From: Heligmosomoides polygyrus polygyrus
Taxonomy: Eukaryota; Nematoda; Chromadorea; Rhabditida; Heligmosomidae
Assembly: GCA_947396885.1 (NCBI GenBank)
Contig: OX377205.1
Span: 64,390,969 to 64,454,968, forward strand
Direction of reading: 5' to 3'
DNA length: 64,000 nucleotides
The notes beneath the pieces are model-generated. The model did not search any database. It saw only the letters and a list, made by a program, of their open reading frames with translations, and had not been told where the DNA came from. The position numbers and the translations under genes were made by a program. Numbering within the stretch: position 1 is the stretch's first letter; every line of letters begins with the position of its first letter. Shown here piece by piece: positions 28,958 to 39,079 of this stretch.

Positions 28958-29700
28958 GCAACGTTGAATGGGGGTGCGTTGACGGGCCGCTTATGCGAGT
29001 TGGTAGAAGCACCGGATAAAAGATGAGTGAGTGATAAAAGTGATAAAAGAGTGATAAAAGATAGATTTCTGTGCGGTGCAGGAGGCAAGGTGGTCCTGCT
29101 GCGAGGGCGAGGGATATTGGCCGCGCGTCAAGGCCGTTTTGTGCTGCAGTCCAACGACCACCAGTGGTGTCGGTATGATCGTCTCCGAGCGAAAGAATGA
29201 ACGCTTGATGAAGGCTGTTGTCGAGTAGAAGCGCCACGATGTCACCACATTTCTGCTCCGAAGACAGGTTGTCCTAATTAAATAAAGGACGAGTTCTGGT
29301 TCCTGCTTGAGGCAGTAGGTTGTCCTAATTAAACAAAGGACGAGTTCTGGTTCCTGCTTGAGGCAGTGGAAGTGCCGTCACAAGATATGTTTGTTATAGC
29401 AGGTGACCTTAAAGGTCAGGTAGGAGAAACGACAGACTTTTGCAGCTGTCATGGTAGTTTTGGTCACGTAATGCCGATGGTGAGCGTACACTTTAGTATG
29501 CCGACTCACAGGGCCTCATCATCATGAATACCAAATTTTGAAAGCGTGATCATCTCGTTTTATAGAGGGACTGCCAAAACGAAGATTGACTATGTTCTTG
29601 TTAGGCGTCGCGACCAATGCCTTGTCACAGACGCGAAGACCGTGCCGCATATGAAACAATTGCCACGCAACATCATCCACTGGCCTGCTTGCTGAAAGTC
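28958..29700 (+). pseudogene. RTE endonuclease fragment
   Basis: Plus-strand frames follow the endonuclease of RTE copy 1: ATLNGGALTGR at the N-terminus, then KDEFWFLLEAVEVPSQD, VIAGDLKGQVG (GDLN changed to GDLK), and KTKIDYVLVRRRDQCLVTDA with the conserved D of the ID(Y/H)VL motif kept. Several stops and an internal 51-bp duplication are present. No RT follows; the next recognisable sequence is Penelope-like. Confidence 0.75.
29266..29367 (+). repeat. 51-bp tandem duplication
   Basis: Two units, each starting AGGTTGTCCTAATTAAA and ending CTTGAGGCAGT, with one base difference. Confidence 0.9.
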
Positions 29701-29849
29701 ACATCTCCGAGATGTAAACATGTCAAGCGATGTGGGTCAGCTAGAATCAAATAGTGGCAATTGAAGCAACTGTTTATTCTCGCATTCAGTTGCAACGGTA
29801 ACAACTGTCGGCGAAAGATTCTACCGAAGCTATAAATCGGACTGCACAA

Positions 29850-30765
29850 TTCGAGCTCCGCACAACAAAGCCTGAGTTGGATAGACGAACTTCTGAGACA
29901 GGTTCGGACTCCTTGTTAAAAGAGCAATGAATGGGATTGTGACAGTACAGTTCAGACTCATTTCCGCAAGGTCCAGGATTGTTTCTGGCCTCGTGTTAAT
30001 GATTATTATTGGCAAATTTGATGTGAAGTGGTACCGCAAAAGCAGCTCCAAAAATATTGTAGTCAATGCAAGATCCTGTCGTCCTATAGCTGTAAAACGT
30101 GCTGTACTCCGCAACATGCACAGAACAGCAATAGGCGTGAGTACGGGATACGGGGAGCGAGATGAATCATGTAAGCTGGCCTCCCTAATAGTTAGTCTTA
30201 ATGGCCACGTGCCAAGACAACGACGAGCTGACCGAGCACGACATGGGTATGCTACAATCCTTCCCGACTGCAAAGTTTGTCTCCAACTACCCTTCATTTC
30301 GGATCAAGTCGCAGCAGCTACGTCCGTGCCTGCCGCGAGCAGATTTGAACAACGATGTTGTCCTATCTAATATCCTTGGAGACAACATTAAACGGCTGCT
30401 CGTCCGTAACGTCTCTACGATCGCACCTGTATTACGGAAAGCTGCGTGATTTGCCCTTATGGAAGGAACGAAGACTGCACTCAAAGGGGAGTGATATAAC
30501 AAACTCAGCGTTCAACCTGCAGTGAGCAGTGCATCGGGGAAACAGGTAGAGTGCTATGTCTTCGCATCAGAGAGCATCTAGCTGACAAGTGAAGCAGAAG
30601 CTTATTAAGCCTACCGGGCAAGCACCGCGAACAGACCCACAATGAACATAATTTTAACATCAAATGCACGCTACTGCTGCACGAAAATGAGATCGGCACA
30701 ACAACATGAACAACAGGAACGAGCGCGTTTCCAATACGATTGATTTCTTGCCTTTCATTCCACTG
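29850..30765 (+). pseudogene. Penelope-like element C-terminal part with GIY-YIG endonuclease
   Basis: KWYRKSSSKNIVVNARSCRP at 30020-30080 is the linker after the PLE reverse transcriptase. It is followed by AVKRAVLRNMHRTA and, in another frame, LPRADLNNDVVLSNILGDNI and KRLLVRN. At about 30485-30600 a third frame gives GVIYQTQRSTC and CIGETGRVLCLRIREHLA, the GIY-YIG nuclease core (YIG reads CIG). Frames change at least twice and stops occur, so the protein is dead. The 3' hairpin motif of this element begins at about 31003 and is split by an RTE. Confidence 0.75.
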
Positions 30766-31002
30766 TTTGAGCTGTGAAACACAATACTCCTTGAAGTCCT
30801 ATACTTCTGTATACCAAGTGTGTTTCACTTGCTAAATGGTTTTGCATAGTAGGGCGGTCTTTCTGTGCTGATAAAGCTGTGGAGAGTATATTATATTGAA
30901 TTGGTTTCTTCGTGACACTCTTGGGATTCCATTAGTGCCGCAGGGATGGTAAGATTAGAGTAATTGAGTGCACAGTCCGCAAAACACCTAACTCCTTTCA
31001 GG

Positions 31003-31033
31003 CCTTAGATAACGACGATGTCGTCGAAACATC
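31003..31033 (+). other. Penelope 3' hairpin motif, left part (split by RTE)
   Basis: GCCTTAGATAACGACGATG followed by TCGTCGAAACATC. Joined across the RTE it continues AGGCGTAATAAAGTTG at 34199-34214. ACGAC pairs with GTCGT, GAT with ATC and GCCT with AGGC, so the structure is only complete without the insertion. Hammerhead-like in layout but not in strict core. Confidence 0.45.
31023..31033 (+). repeat. 11-bp target site duplication of the RTE at 31034-34187
   Basis: GTCGAAACATC is repeated exactly at 34188-34198. Confidence 0.9.
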
Positions 31034-31059
31034 TTACTTACTTTACTTTGATACTTTGA

Positions 31060-34000
31060 TGGTCCTTTGTCGGCTGGAGGTCTTCTCAGCGGGAACCACA
31101 ACTCTTCCAGACCGCTCGATCTCTGGCTGTTTGCATCCAGTGAGGCAGACTCCGCTCTCTGAAAGATCTTGAGAATGAGTCTGCCCATCGCGTTGGCAGT
31201 CGTCCCAGTGGTCTCTTATGGTCTCTCGGGAGCCATTCTGTGACACGGAGACTCCATCTATCGTCCTTTCGTCGAAGCAGGTGTCCGGCCCAGCGATATT
31301 TGGACTTCTTCATGTACTGCAGCGGGTCTGCTAATTGCGACTTCTCCCGTAGCTCCGAGCTTCGTAGGCCTTCTTGCCATTGCTGACGAAGGCTTGTCCT
31401 TAGAAGACATCTCTCCAGTGCACGATGCGTAGTTTGCATCGCTCTGGCGATTGTCTTGTTGTCGGGCCAGGTTTCCGTCGCGTAACACATCGCAGGCAGT
31501 ACAGAGGCGTTGAATATCGAGGCCCTGAGGCCGGGATCCTTGACCTGATCGGTGACTTCGCGAATCGAACTGAAGGCTGCCCATGCTGCGCGTCTCCTGC
31601 GGGCGATTTCAGGAGCGAGGTGGTTATCCATGTTCAGCTCTCTTCCCAGATAGACGAAGAAGTCGACCTGTTGCAGAGCGACTCCATTTAACCTTACGAG
31701 TCCCGTGTCACACCACTGGTTGACCATAAATTGCGTTTTGGACATATTCATGTCCAATCCAATCTTCATACCTGCCTCATTGAGCTCGTTCAGCATTTCC
31801 TCGACTTCTGCCGTGCTGGTAGAGATGAGAACAATGTCGTCGGCGAAGCGAAGGTTGCTGATCCGTTTACCGTCGACAAGGTAGCCTTTATCGTCCCAGT
31901 TCAAGTCTTTCATGGCATCCTGGAGTGCCGCTGTGAATAGCTTGGGAGAAATCGTCTCCCTGACGTACTCCTTTTCCGTTAGGAATCTTAAGCTTTCGAT
32001 CGAACAGCTGGATGGTAGTCGATGTGTTCGAGAAGCATTCGTCGAGAAGTCGGATGTAGGGCGATGGTATACCAGCGTGCACAAGTGCGTTCAAAACGGC
32101 GTTGATTTCCACAGAGTCGAACGCTTTCCGGTAATCCACGAAGACAAGGACAAGTGGGAGGTGGTATTCGTGGCTCCTCTCGATGAGCTGTGAGACAGTC
32201 TGAATATGGTCTATGCAGGAGAAATCCTTGCGAAACCCTGCTTGCTCCACTGGGTGATATTCATCCAAGCAACGCTCCAGCGGTTAAGCAGTATCTTGGT
32301 GAAGATCTTGTAATCAACCGAGAGAAGACTGATAGGTCGATAGTTGTTGATATCTTCCTGCTGACCTTTTTTGAGGATTAAAAATGTTTTCGACTCCTTC
32401 CATGAGTCCGGAATCCTACCATGTAGAAAGTAGTGGTTGAAACGCTTGGCAGGAAGTGAGCAGAGGGTACTGCTACCCGCACGAAGGAGATCAGCAGAAA
32501 TGCCGTCTGGTCCGGGAGCAGTGCCTGGCTTCATCCTTCTGATGGCATGAGCAACTTCTGATTCCAGAATGGGAGGTACTTCCTCAGCTGCTGGCATCAA
32601 GCATTTCGGGACAGTGATGGAAGAACGGAACAGATCTGTGTAGAATTCCTGAACGATGGCCTCCATCGCTCTTCGAGACGTTTGCGTTGTTCCATCCTTA
32701 TCCACAAGGGCTGACATTATTGCCTTCTGATCGCAGAGATCTCGTTTGCAGCGCTTTATGTTTGAACCTTTCCCAGCCGCTTCTAACAGCTTCAATCTTC
32801 TGTAGGCTTGAATGAACTCCTTCACCTTCCTTCAATTCGACAGGCCTTCGAGATGGTGACCTTTTCCAGATGGGAAGCATTAGGATCCAGTTTAACAGCT
32901 CTTCTTTGCTCCAAAAGTTTAATCGCATGTGCGTTGGCTGTGGCTTCGCAAGAGCTGCTAGCTCATTTTAACAGTCCTTTGGAGAGAAGGTCGTAGTCTT
33001 CCGATGGATCTTCAAGAAGATTCCAATCGTACGACTTTATTGCATATTCCAACTCCTCAGACTTGAATGTGGGGATCCTCACCGGTGCCGGTTTATGAGT
33101 GTCACGCTTGAATATCCTCTTTTTGAGAGTCAGCTTCGCACGGACAAGACGGTGATCCGAGCCGGTGTCAAATGAAGGCAGCACGGAGACGTCGAACAGA
33201 CTCCAGCGTCTGTTTGTAAGAACATGGTCGATCTCCGAACGTGTTTCTCCATTTGGGCTTTCCCAGGTCCATCGTCGGTTTGAAGGCTTCTTAAACATAG
33301 AATTTCCATGGTAGAGACGGCACGCGGATAGGAAGACTATCAGGCGCTCTCCGTTTTCGTTCCTTAAGGATGTTCCATGTGGCCCTAGCCTCCATTCGTC
33401 GTGATCGTTCGTACCGACGATAGCGTTAAAGTCACCAACGACAACTTTGAAGTAGCTCTTCTCGTCGTTGACAGCCCTTTCGAAGAGCTTGTAGAATTCC
33501 TCCTTTTCTTCATCTGTGGCCGCAGATGTTGGAGCATATTCATTTATGATGGAGATGGTTCCTTGATCTTTGGTTTCCAGACGAAGAACAGCTACTCGCG
33601 GACTGATGATGTTATAAGAGTCTACTAGGTGGTGCACTGTCGAATTGACGAGAGATCCAACTCCGCCAATATTCTTTCTGTCCACCTTCGCTCCGATAAT
33701 GAGAAGCTCGTTGTGGTCGGTCCTTGTTATGGTTCCCGTTCTGCCTTTCGTTTCCTGCCGGGCGATAACGTCGTATTTGATGTTACGGCTTCTGTAAAGC
33801 AGTGTCCGAAGATCCTGCTCAGATACGATCGAACGACAGTTATAAGTGCAGACGAATAAGCAGTTTCCGCGTCGTGGTGGGAGGGAGTTTCCGGTAGTCC
33901 GGTTCCGATGACGTCCTGATGGTTTAATTCCGAGATCAGATGGCCCCTCGCCGGAGGTGGATGCAACCGACGTCGTAGAAGTCCACCTCCGGCGCGCGGA

Positions 34001-34093
34001 GGACTGGGGCGCGGGTTTAGTTGTTTGAGCCGTAGCGGTGGTCTGGTTACTCACATGTTCCTGGCCAGGGATACAGGAGAGCCGCCCATACAC
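31060..34093 (-). pseudogene. RTE endonuclease-reverse transcriptase polyprotein, frameshifted
   Basis: The endonuclease frame (32963-34093, 376 codons) keeps CTYNCRSI, the RQETKG glutamate, VVVGDFNAIVG, SEIDHVLTNRR and GSDHRLV, i.e. all catalytic residues of the apurinic-endonuclease type. RT follows in three overlapping frames: 32211-32825 (MKPGTAPGPDGI, NNYRPISLLS), 31888-32268 (EQAGFRKDFS, FVDYRKAFDSVE, GVRQGD) and 31086-32084 (LRFADDIVLIS with the YADD-type box intact, then YLGRELNM, LPAMCYATETW, YRWAGHLLRRKDDRW). Frameshifts lie near 32240 and 31960 and one between 32963 and 32825. Domain order and length fit a single-ORF RTE. A nearly active copy by motif content. Confidence 0.85.
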
Positions 34094-34123
34094 GACAAAG
34101 CGTCGCGTACTGCGTGACCGTTT

Positions 34124-34187
34124 GTGCCGTTAGCAACCACAAAGTGATGTTCACCCCTTCACCGCGGTGAGGTGGCACATGAAGGGG
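34124..34187 (-). ncRNA. HDV-like self-cleaving ribozyme at the RTE 5' end
   Basis: Minus strand from 34187. P1 CCCCTTC, J1/2 AU, P2 GUGCC, P3 ACC, L3 UCACCGC, P3' GGU, P1' GAAGGGG, then a P4 hairpin AUCAC-UUU-GUGGU, the J4/2 segment CUAAC with the candidate catalytic cytosine, and P2' GGCAC. This is the nested double-pseudoknot order of hepatitis-delta-type ribozymes. The predicted cleavage point is the exact junction with the target duplication, as expected if the ribozyme frees the 5' end of the transcript. HDV-like ribozymes are known at RTE and R2 5' ends (established); this instance is read by eye. The run of five G makes the junction uncertain by one base. Confidence 0.75.
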
Positions 34188-34214
34188 GTCGAAACATCAG
34201 GCGTAATAAAGTTG
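34188..34214 (+). other. Penelope 3' hairpin motif, right part with AATAAA
   Basis: The second target duplication GTCGAAACATC is followed by AGGCGTAATAAAGTTG, completing the motif whose left part is at 31003-31033. AATAAA could serve as a polyadenylation signal of the Penelope element. Confidence 0.45.
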
Positions 34215-34654
34215 AATTTAGCCCTCTGACGACCGCGCGGCAAATCGCGTGTCTGGCGCGTGGGACCGTGCGAACGCTGGAATCTAGTGAGAACATGCTT
34301 CATGATATTCCAAATGAAGCTCCCTTGCCAAAAGCTCCCTCTCGTATTGGAGAAGGCCGGAACAGGTATGAAGCAAAACATAAAAGATTTATTTGCTGCT
34401 GTAAGGAGGTCTGCAAAAAAAGACGCACGTTTGCCACGAATCGTGCAAATAAGGTGACCACATGATGTAACAGGTGTTTGGCTTATTTTTGTCTAGATTG
34501 TTTTCAAAGTTTAAACAAAAAATGTGGTTACTTACTTTTCTGCATTACCATTTTTATAAGATGTGAGTAGCTGTTTATGAATAGTGCCGATCTTTGTCCA
34601 GCTTGAATAGTGTATAGTGTTCATTATTTGTTTTTATCAGCGCTTAAAAGTAAA

Positions 34655-35120
34655 TCTTGGTCTTGAAGCATCTCCGAATATTTCAGCTACGTGTATCTGA
34701 GTCGCAAAGTCAATATGGCCAACGACGAAGCGCCAGAGCTGAGCGGGAAGAAACGAGCGGCTTGAGGAGCTTTCAGGAGCGTCGATGAAGTCGCGAAAAA
34801 GACGAAGAACGTCCGACTCCGTGCCCACCTATTCGACTTCACCGTTCTTGCTGTCCTAACATACGCCTCAGAGACCTGGGCTATACGAAAGCAGGATGAA
34901 CACGCGATCAGTGTCGCGCAGCGTGGAATCGAGAAGGCGATGCTTGGAGCGACACGACTCACGCAAGTGAGAGAAGGCCTCCGGAGATCTGAGCTTCGTC
35001 GACGATCGGATATCATAGACGCTATTGCATGGGCCAAGTCATCGATACTCATCGAATGGACGAATGGAGACGTTGCTGGCGCCTGCTCGAGCAAGTTGAA
35101 GATCAAACGGGACGACAGGT
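34655..35120 (+). pseudogene. RTE reverse transcriptase C-terminal fragment
   Basis: Plus-strand frames give SYVYLSRKVNMANDEAPEL, then VAKKTKNVRLRAHLFDFT, YASETWAIRKQDEHAISVAQ, RGIEKAMLGATRLTQVREG and RRRSDIIDAIAWAKSS, the C-terminal part of the hookworm-type RTE, the same family as 7746-8560. A premature stop after KKRAA and frameshifts are present. No tail is visible. Confidence 0.75.
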
Positions 35121-36740
35121 GATAAGATGATAAAAGTAAATGGCCGCCGTACCACAGTGCAGTAGCATTGCTGGGATCCAACATATCTAATGAATACTTG
35201 AAAACTATGAAAAAGCGAGAAATGGGACGTAGCGAACAGTTTCATAACCGCGGGCCGTAATCTGTCCGCTCGATCCCACGCAACCAAAAAACTGCGGGCC
35301 GAAATCGGCCTGCGTGGTCGTCAATGGGTTACCTGCGTGGCACAGAAGATTTGAAAATATTCAACGCAATTTAGAGTGTAGAAAAATTCAAGAAGTAGAG
35401 TTGATAACAGTCACAAAACGCAAAATCGAAGGCCTCGTTAACTTTGTAACAAGCCTATAGTCATCGACGATGAGTAAAGCATGGAGAAGGTAAACGAAAA
35501 TGGGTCCGAAACTGAGAACACTACAAGCATCGAACATAGGCCTGCAGCGTGTGTACGGAGGCCTATAGGCTACGCAGATTATTTCACTAGCTAATTTGTT
35601 CGAGAAGCAAACCCAATCCCGAGAATGTGGTTTCTATTCTACATAATGCTTCTCGCATTAACTGTATGAACTAGTACAACGCGAGGCGTGTCTAAGAATG
35701 TACATATTAACTAATGAGCGTGATACTTGAATGGTCACAACCATTTTCTGTGAAGCTAACGCATTATTCGCTTCAAGCTATTTAAATACTTTCGAACCAT
35801 CGGCATACGCAAATGCTTATGAGGGTCTATGTTCCGCTTTCATATCCGATGGCATTGAGCACATTAGCAGGGGATCTGGGAAGATCCGAAAAATTCATTC
35901 GCACTCGGTTACTTCTTTTTGAAACAAAGTTATATGACTTGATCTTCTAACGGTCACATATCTATGATTGCTCAACTCGAAAAATAAGTAAATCTGAGTA
36001 TCTTCCACTCATCTCACTAGTCAAACAATATTGGCTTTAGCAAGTAACGCAGTAGCAAACTAAATCTGGTCGAAGACGAAATCCAGTACACCAATTAATA
36101 GCATTAAAAAAAATGAAGTGTGAAAAGGAATTAAAGCACTAATAGAGCATATTCGGCACGCAATCCCACCTCTAGTATCGATAAGAAATAATACAGGCAG
36201 CAGCAATTGTCCTAATTACATGTTTATACTAAAAGGGAGCATAATTGCCCTGCATATATAAAAAAGCGAGTGCAAGGGGCGCTCCTTCAAGTTACAAATC
36301 CTCGAAAGTTTATTCTAAAAGGCAGACTTGCAATTCACGATAAACCGCACAGAACTTTTTGCGAAAACCATTTCCAAGCACCTACTACAACAAACAGCCA
36401 CGAAATGAAAGCGAGCTTCGAAGAAAGTCTCGACTTTGCAGTAAGGAAAGGGAGTGGATAGAACTATTTTTGCACACTTCGCATAAGATTGAAGCACAAG
36501 CGTACCACCACGAGGCGAAGAGCGGTGGAATGAACACGCCCTAGAAACATGGTGAAGAGCAGTACGCAAACGAGGAAAAGCTGACAAACGAGAATGTCCT
36601 CGACTACATAAATATGTAAATACGAGTGAGAAACCGATGAGGGATGAGACTCATTTAGAAGACAAAAGCTCGACAGAAGCAAAAACGATGGACAGATTCA
36701 AGAAATCAAGGAACGCATTGACGATCCTAGAAGGTGGCGG
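35121..36740. other. unassigned stretch
   Basis: AT-rich, only short frames, no repeat or domain recognised on either strand. Confidence 0.45.
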
Positions 36741-36744
36741 TGTA

Positions 36745-36890
36745 CGTTCCTTCACGTGGTGGCACTAGAAACTGCCCGCTTGTGCGGGCTTAGCTGAACA
36801 CGGATACTCGATTGTGTGGCGACAGGCTGTAATAGAAGGACATCCTATGGGGATCCCTTATCACATCACATGGCTGATTGCGTTATTTGT
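36745..36890 (+). repeat. dispersed repeat with GCCCGCTTGTGCGGGC hairpin, copy 2
   Basis: Contains TGGCACTAGAAACTGCCCGC, a perfect GCCCGC/GCGGGC hairpin, and GGGATCCCTTATCACATCAC. Related to 19735-19830 (inverted) and 22480-22535. Confidence 0.5.
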
Positions 36891-37389
36891 TTCTCGAGAT
36901 AATGGTACAGCTTCCGCGGGAGCCGACGGGAGAGTGAGAAGTGTGCGAGGGTCCTTGTTGAAGACTTAAAAGAAACTGGCATCAATCCTGATGAAGCATT
37001 TGATCGCGCAAAGTGACGTCACCACACCAGAAGAGCGGACCCCGCGTCTTAGCGGAACAACTTACAGGGGAAGCCCATGAACTTCTCCCGAAGACTCTCA
37101 ACACTACCTATATGGTCTTGTAGAGCATCGGACGACGATCACGGGACTGTGCTTCGTTTATGCTACGGGCCAATGGGTCGTCGAAAATAGCAAAAAGTGG
37201 TACCTTTTTAGGGCGTGCTGATAAGGCATAAGTGACAACTAGAATGGCCCTGTCTTGCTCAGAACTTAGACTACAAAGCTTTTGGAGCTCAAATTAAAGT
37301 TTGGTTATAGTATTATGATAATTTCGTAAGTTTCCTTGACGAAGCTGCATACAAGTGATTCATTTGCAACGGTGTAGCCAGCGACTTGA

Positions 37390-37431
37390 TGGCCAAGTGG
37401 ATTTACGGGAGGGGATCGAGGGTTCGATTCC
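37390..37431 (+). other. pol III A-box and B-box pair (tRNA-like or SINE relic)
   Basis: TGGCCAAGTGG (A box) at 37390-37400 and GGTTCGATTCC (perfect B box) at 37421-37431 have tRNA-like spacing. The T stem pairs poorly and no anticodon arm fits, so it is not a functional tRNA. The flanking 36890-38680 shows nothing else that I can name. Confidence 0.35.
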
Positions 37432-38692
37432 GGAGGTTCCTATGTGGTTGGATAGCGTTTTTGCAAATGAAGATTACATTTTGGCTTCGGTAGGGTGCCT
37501 TCTTCGCGTCCCAACACCGCTTTCAACCTGTTGTCAGATGTGGAAGAAGCTGGTTTTTTTGTGTCTAGCGATATCGCGCGTCCATTATTAACCAGCTTCT
37601 CTCGCTGAGGAGGGTTCCGTTAGATGCTATCTTCATCTGACTTCTTTGATATGTTCTCAATTACCTTTGGAAGTGTTTCTCACTGTCACCTCATTCGTGA
37701 ACACGATTGACATGATTTGGCCCACCATCAAGACACGCTCATTGCTCTTCGGATTTCATGCAGACTGCTGTAGAGAAGTCAGTAACAAATGGAAGGTCAT
37801 TTCTCAAGAGAGCCGATACCCGCGTTCTCACGCAGACCTGCCGATGCTCCGTAGTCAATAACAGCGACAGCCGTGCTCGGCACTGGTTATAAAAGAAGGA
37901 CCAAGTTGAACCTAGGCGGCTTGTTTACCCCCTCCCGCTGATCCGCCTCTGGCGGTCGGCTCCCCTATGAAGCTGGCGGCGCTTTAGCCGTTCGTTCTTA
38001 GACCTGCCTTATGCGATTCCTTCCCCTCCCCCCCCCTCTTCCTTACCCATCCATCTGCCTTATCCTGTATTGTCTTATAAATAATGCTGATAAATTATTG
38101 TCGTCAAAGTGTTGCTTGAAGCGTTCAGACGGAGAAATATCCATTGTATAAGAACGATTTCTGCTGGTCGGATACGGGTCCGATGGAGTGCTTAAACGGA
38201 AATCATTACGACCGTCTTTAAAAGAAGCTTTTCCGTTACACTGCTTTTTATTCTTCTCGCAACTTTCACGGTACTAACTGTTACCGACTACAGCATCTTT
38301 TATCCACCTCATAGTATTTATCTAGCTGTGTATTTTTCCCGACTATTCTTTTATACTTTTAGAGCAAACGAATCGGGGCATTGCAGATAGGAGCACTTGT
38401 GCTCACTCCATCAACTCTAGAGATCGAAAAAGATTTTTCGTCCCAAATTCAAGTATAGGGTTATTCGGGATGCAAACCACCAATCCGGCAGCCATTTTTG
38501 TTGAAACGATGATTGGCAGAAGGCTACGATGGGTACGTGTAAGTAACACCCCGTGCGCAGAATAACCGGCACTACTGGCTTTCACGACTTCAAAGGTCGA
38601 GGAGAGGACGAAAAAAAATTTGCCCAAACATAGCCCACAAAGGTTATTTGGGGTGCTGATTACGCATATGATACCGTTACTGGATGTTTTGT

Positions 38693-38790
38693 TGCGGTCA
38701 AGACTCTTGCGCCAGGCGGGACTCGAACCCGCATCTTCTGCTTTCCGGGCAGCGATGTTCGCCTTACACCACCGGCGCTGCTTGACCGCA
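38693..38790 (-). repeat. tRNA-like sequence with an extended palindromic stem, copy 1
   Basis: The minus strand at 38709-38778 has a 7-bp acceptor-like stem (GCGCCGG with CTGGCGC), a D-arm-like GTGTAAGGCGAACAT, an anticodon-arm-like CTGC-CCGGAAA-GCAG, and a perfect T arm GCGGG-TTCGAGT-CCCGC. Outside this, leader TGCGGTCAAG and trailer CTTGACCGCA pair over 10 bp (38781-38790 and 38693-38702). U33 is C and there is one mismatch in the anticodon stem, so it is probably a tRNA-derived repeat and not an active tRNA. Copy 2 follows at 38955-39045. Confidence 0.55.
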
Positions 38791-38954
38791 CGTAACATCC
38801 GCGATATCCTCCAGGTCTGTCAGCACCCACCCGTGATACGGGGATGGGCCAGTCGCTGATATCAGCATGAAACCGGTTAAGCTGAAGACCTTACTAGTAA
38901 CAATGCTTTAACACATTTGCTTAAGCCTGGAGACGCTGGTAGAGAGGCTATATA

Positions 38955-39045
38955 CTGTTACTGGATGTTTTGTTGCGGTCAAAACTCTTGCGCCAGGCGA
39001 GACTCGAACCCGCATCTTCTGCGCTGCTTGACCGCACGTAACGGA
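38955..39045 (-). repeat. tRNA-like repeat, copy 2 with 5' half deleted
   Basis: The same flanks (GTTTTGTTGCGGTCAA, GACCGCACGTAAC) and T arm (GCGAGACTCGAACCCGC) as copy 1, but the D and anticodon arms are missing between short GC repeats. Confidence 0.6.
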
Positions 39046-39079
39046 TATGATACCTGTTTTTAAAATTTCGGTATATTAC

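Larger units (their letters stand above)
31034..34187 (-). mobile_element. nearly full-length RTE retrotransposon with 5' ribozyme
   Basis: 3154 bp on the minus strand between exact 11-bp duplications. The 5' end (34187) starts with an HDV-like ribozyme. One long reading frame with a few breaks follows (endonuclease then RT). The 3' end at 31034 is an (AAGT)n tail (TTACTTACTTTACTTTGATAC on the plus strand, written here as its first 20 bases and one more base). It landed in the 3' hairpin motif of a Penelope relic, so it is younger than that element. Confidence 0.88.

Noticed and set aside
38709..38778. functional tRNA gene (apparent GGA anticodon)
   Set aside because: C at position 33, a mismatched anticodon stem, repeated nature and an unusual palindromic extension argue for a tRNA-derived repeat.
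38403..38798. 131-codon minus-strand ORF with C-terminal-looking basic region
   Set aside because: It includes the tRNA-like repeat read as protein.
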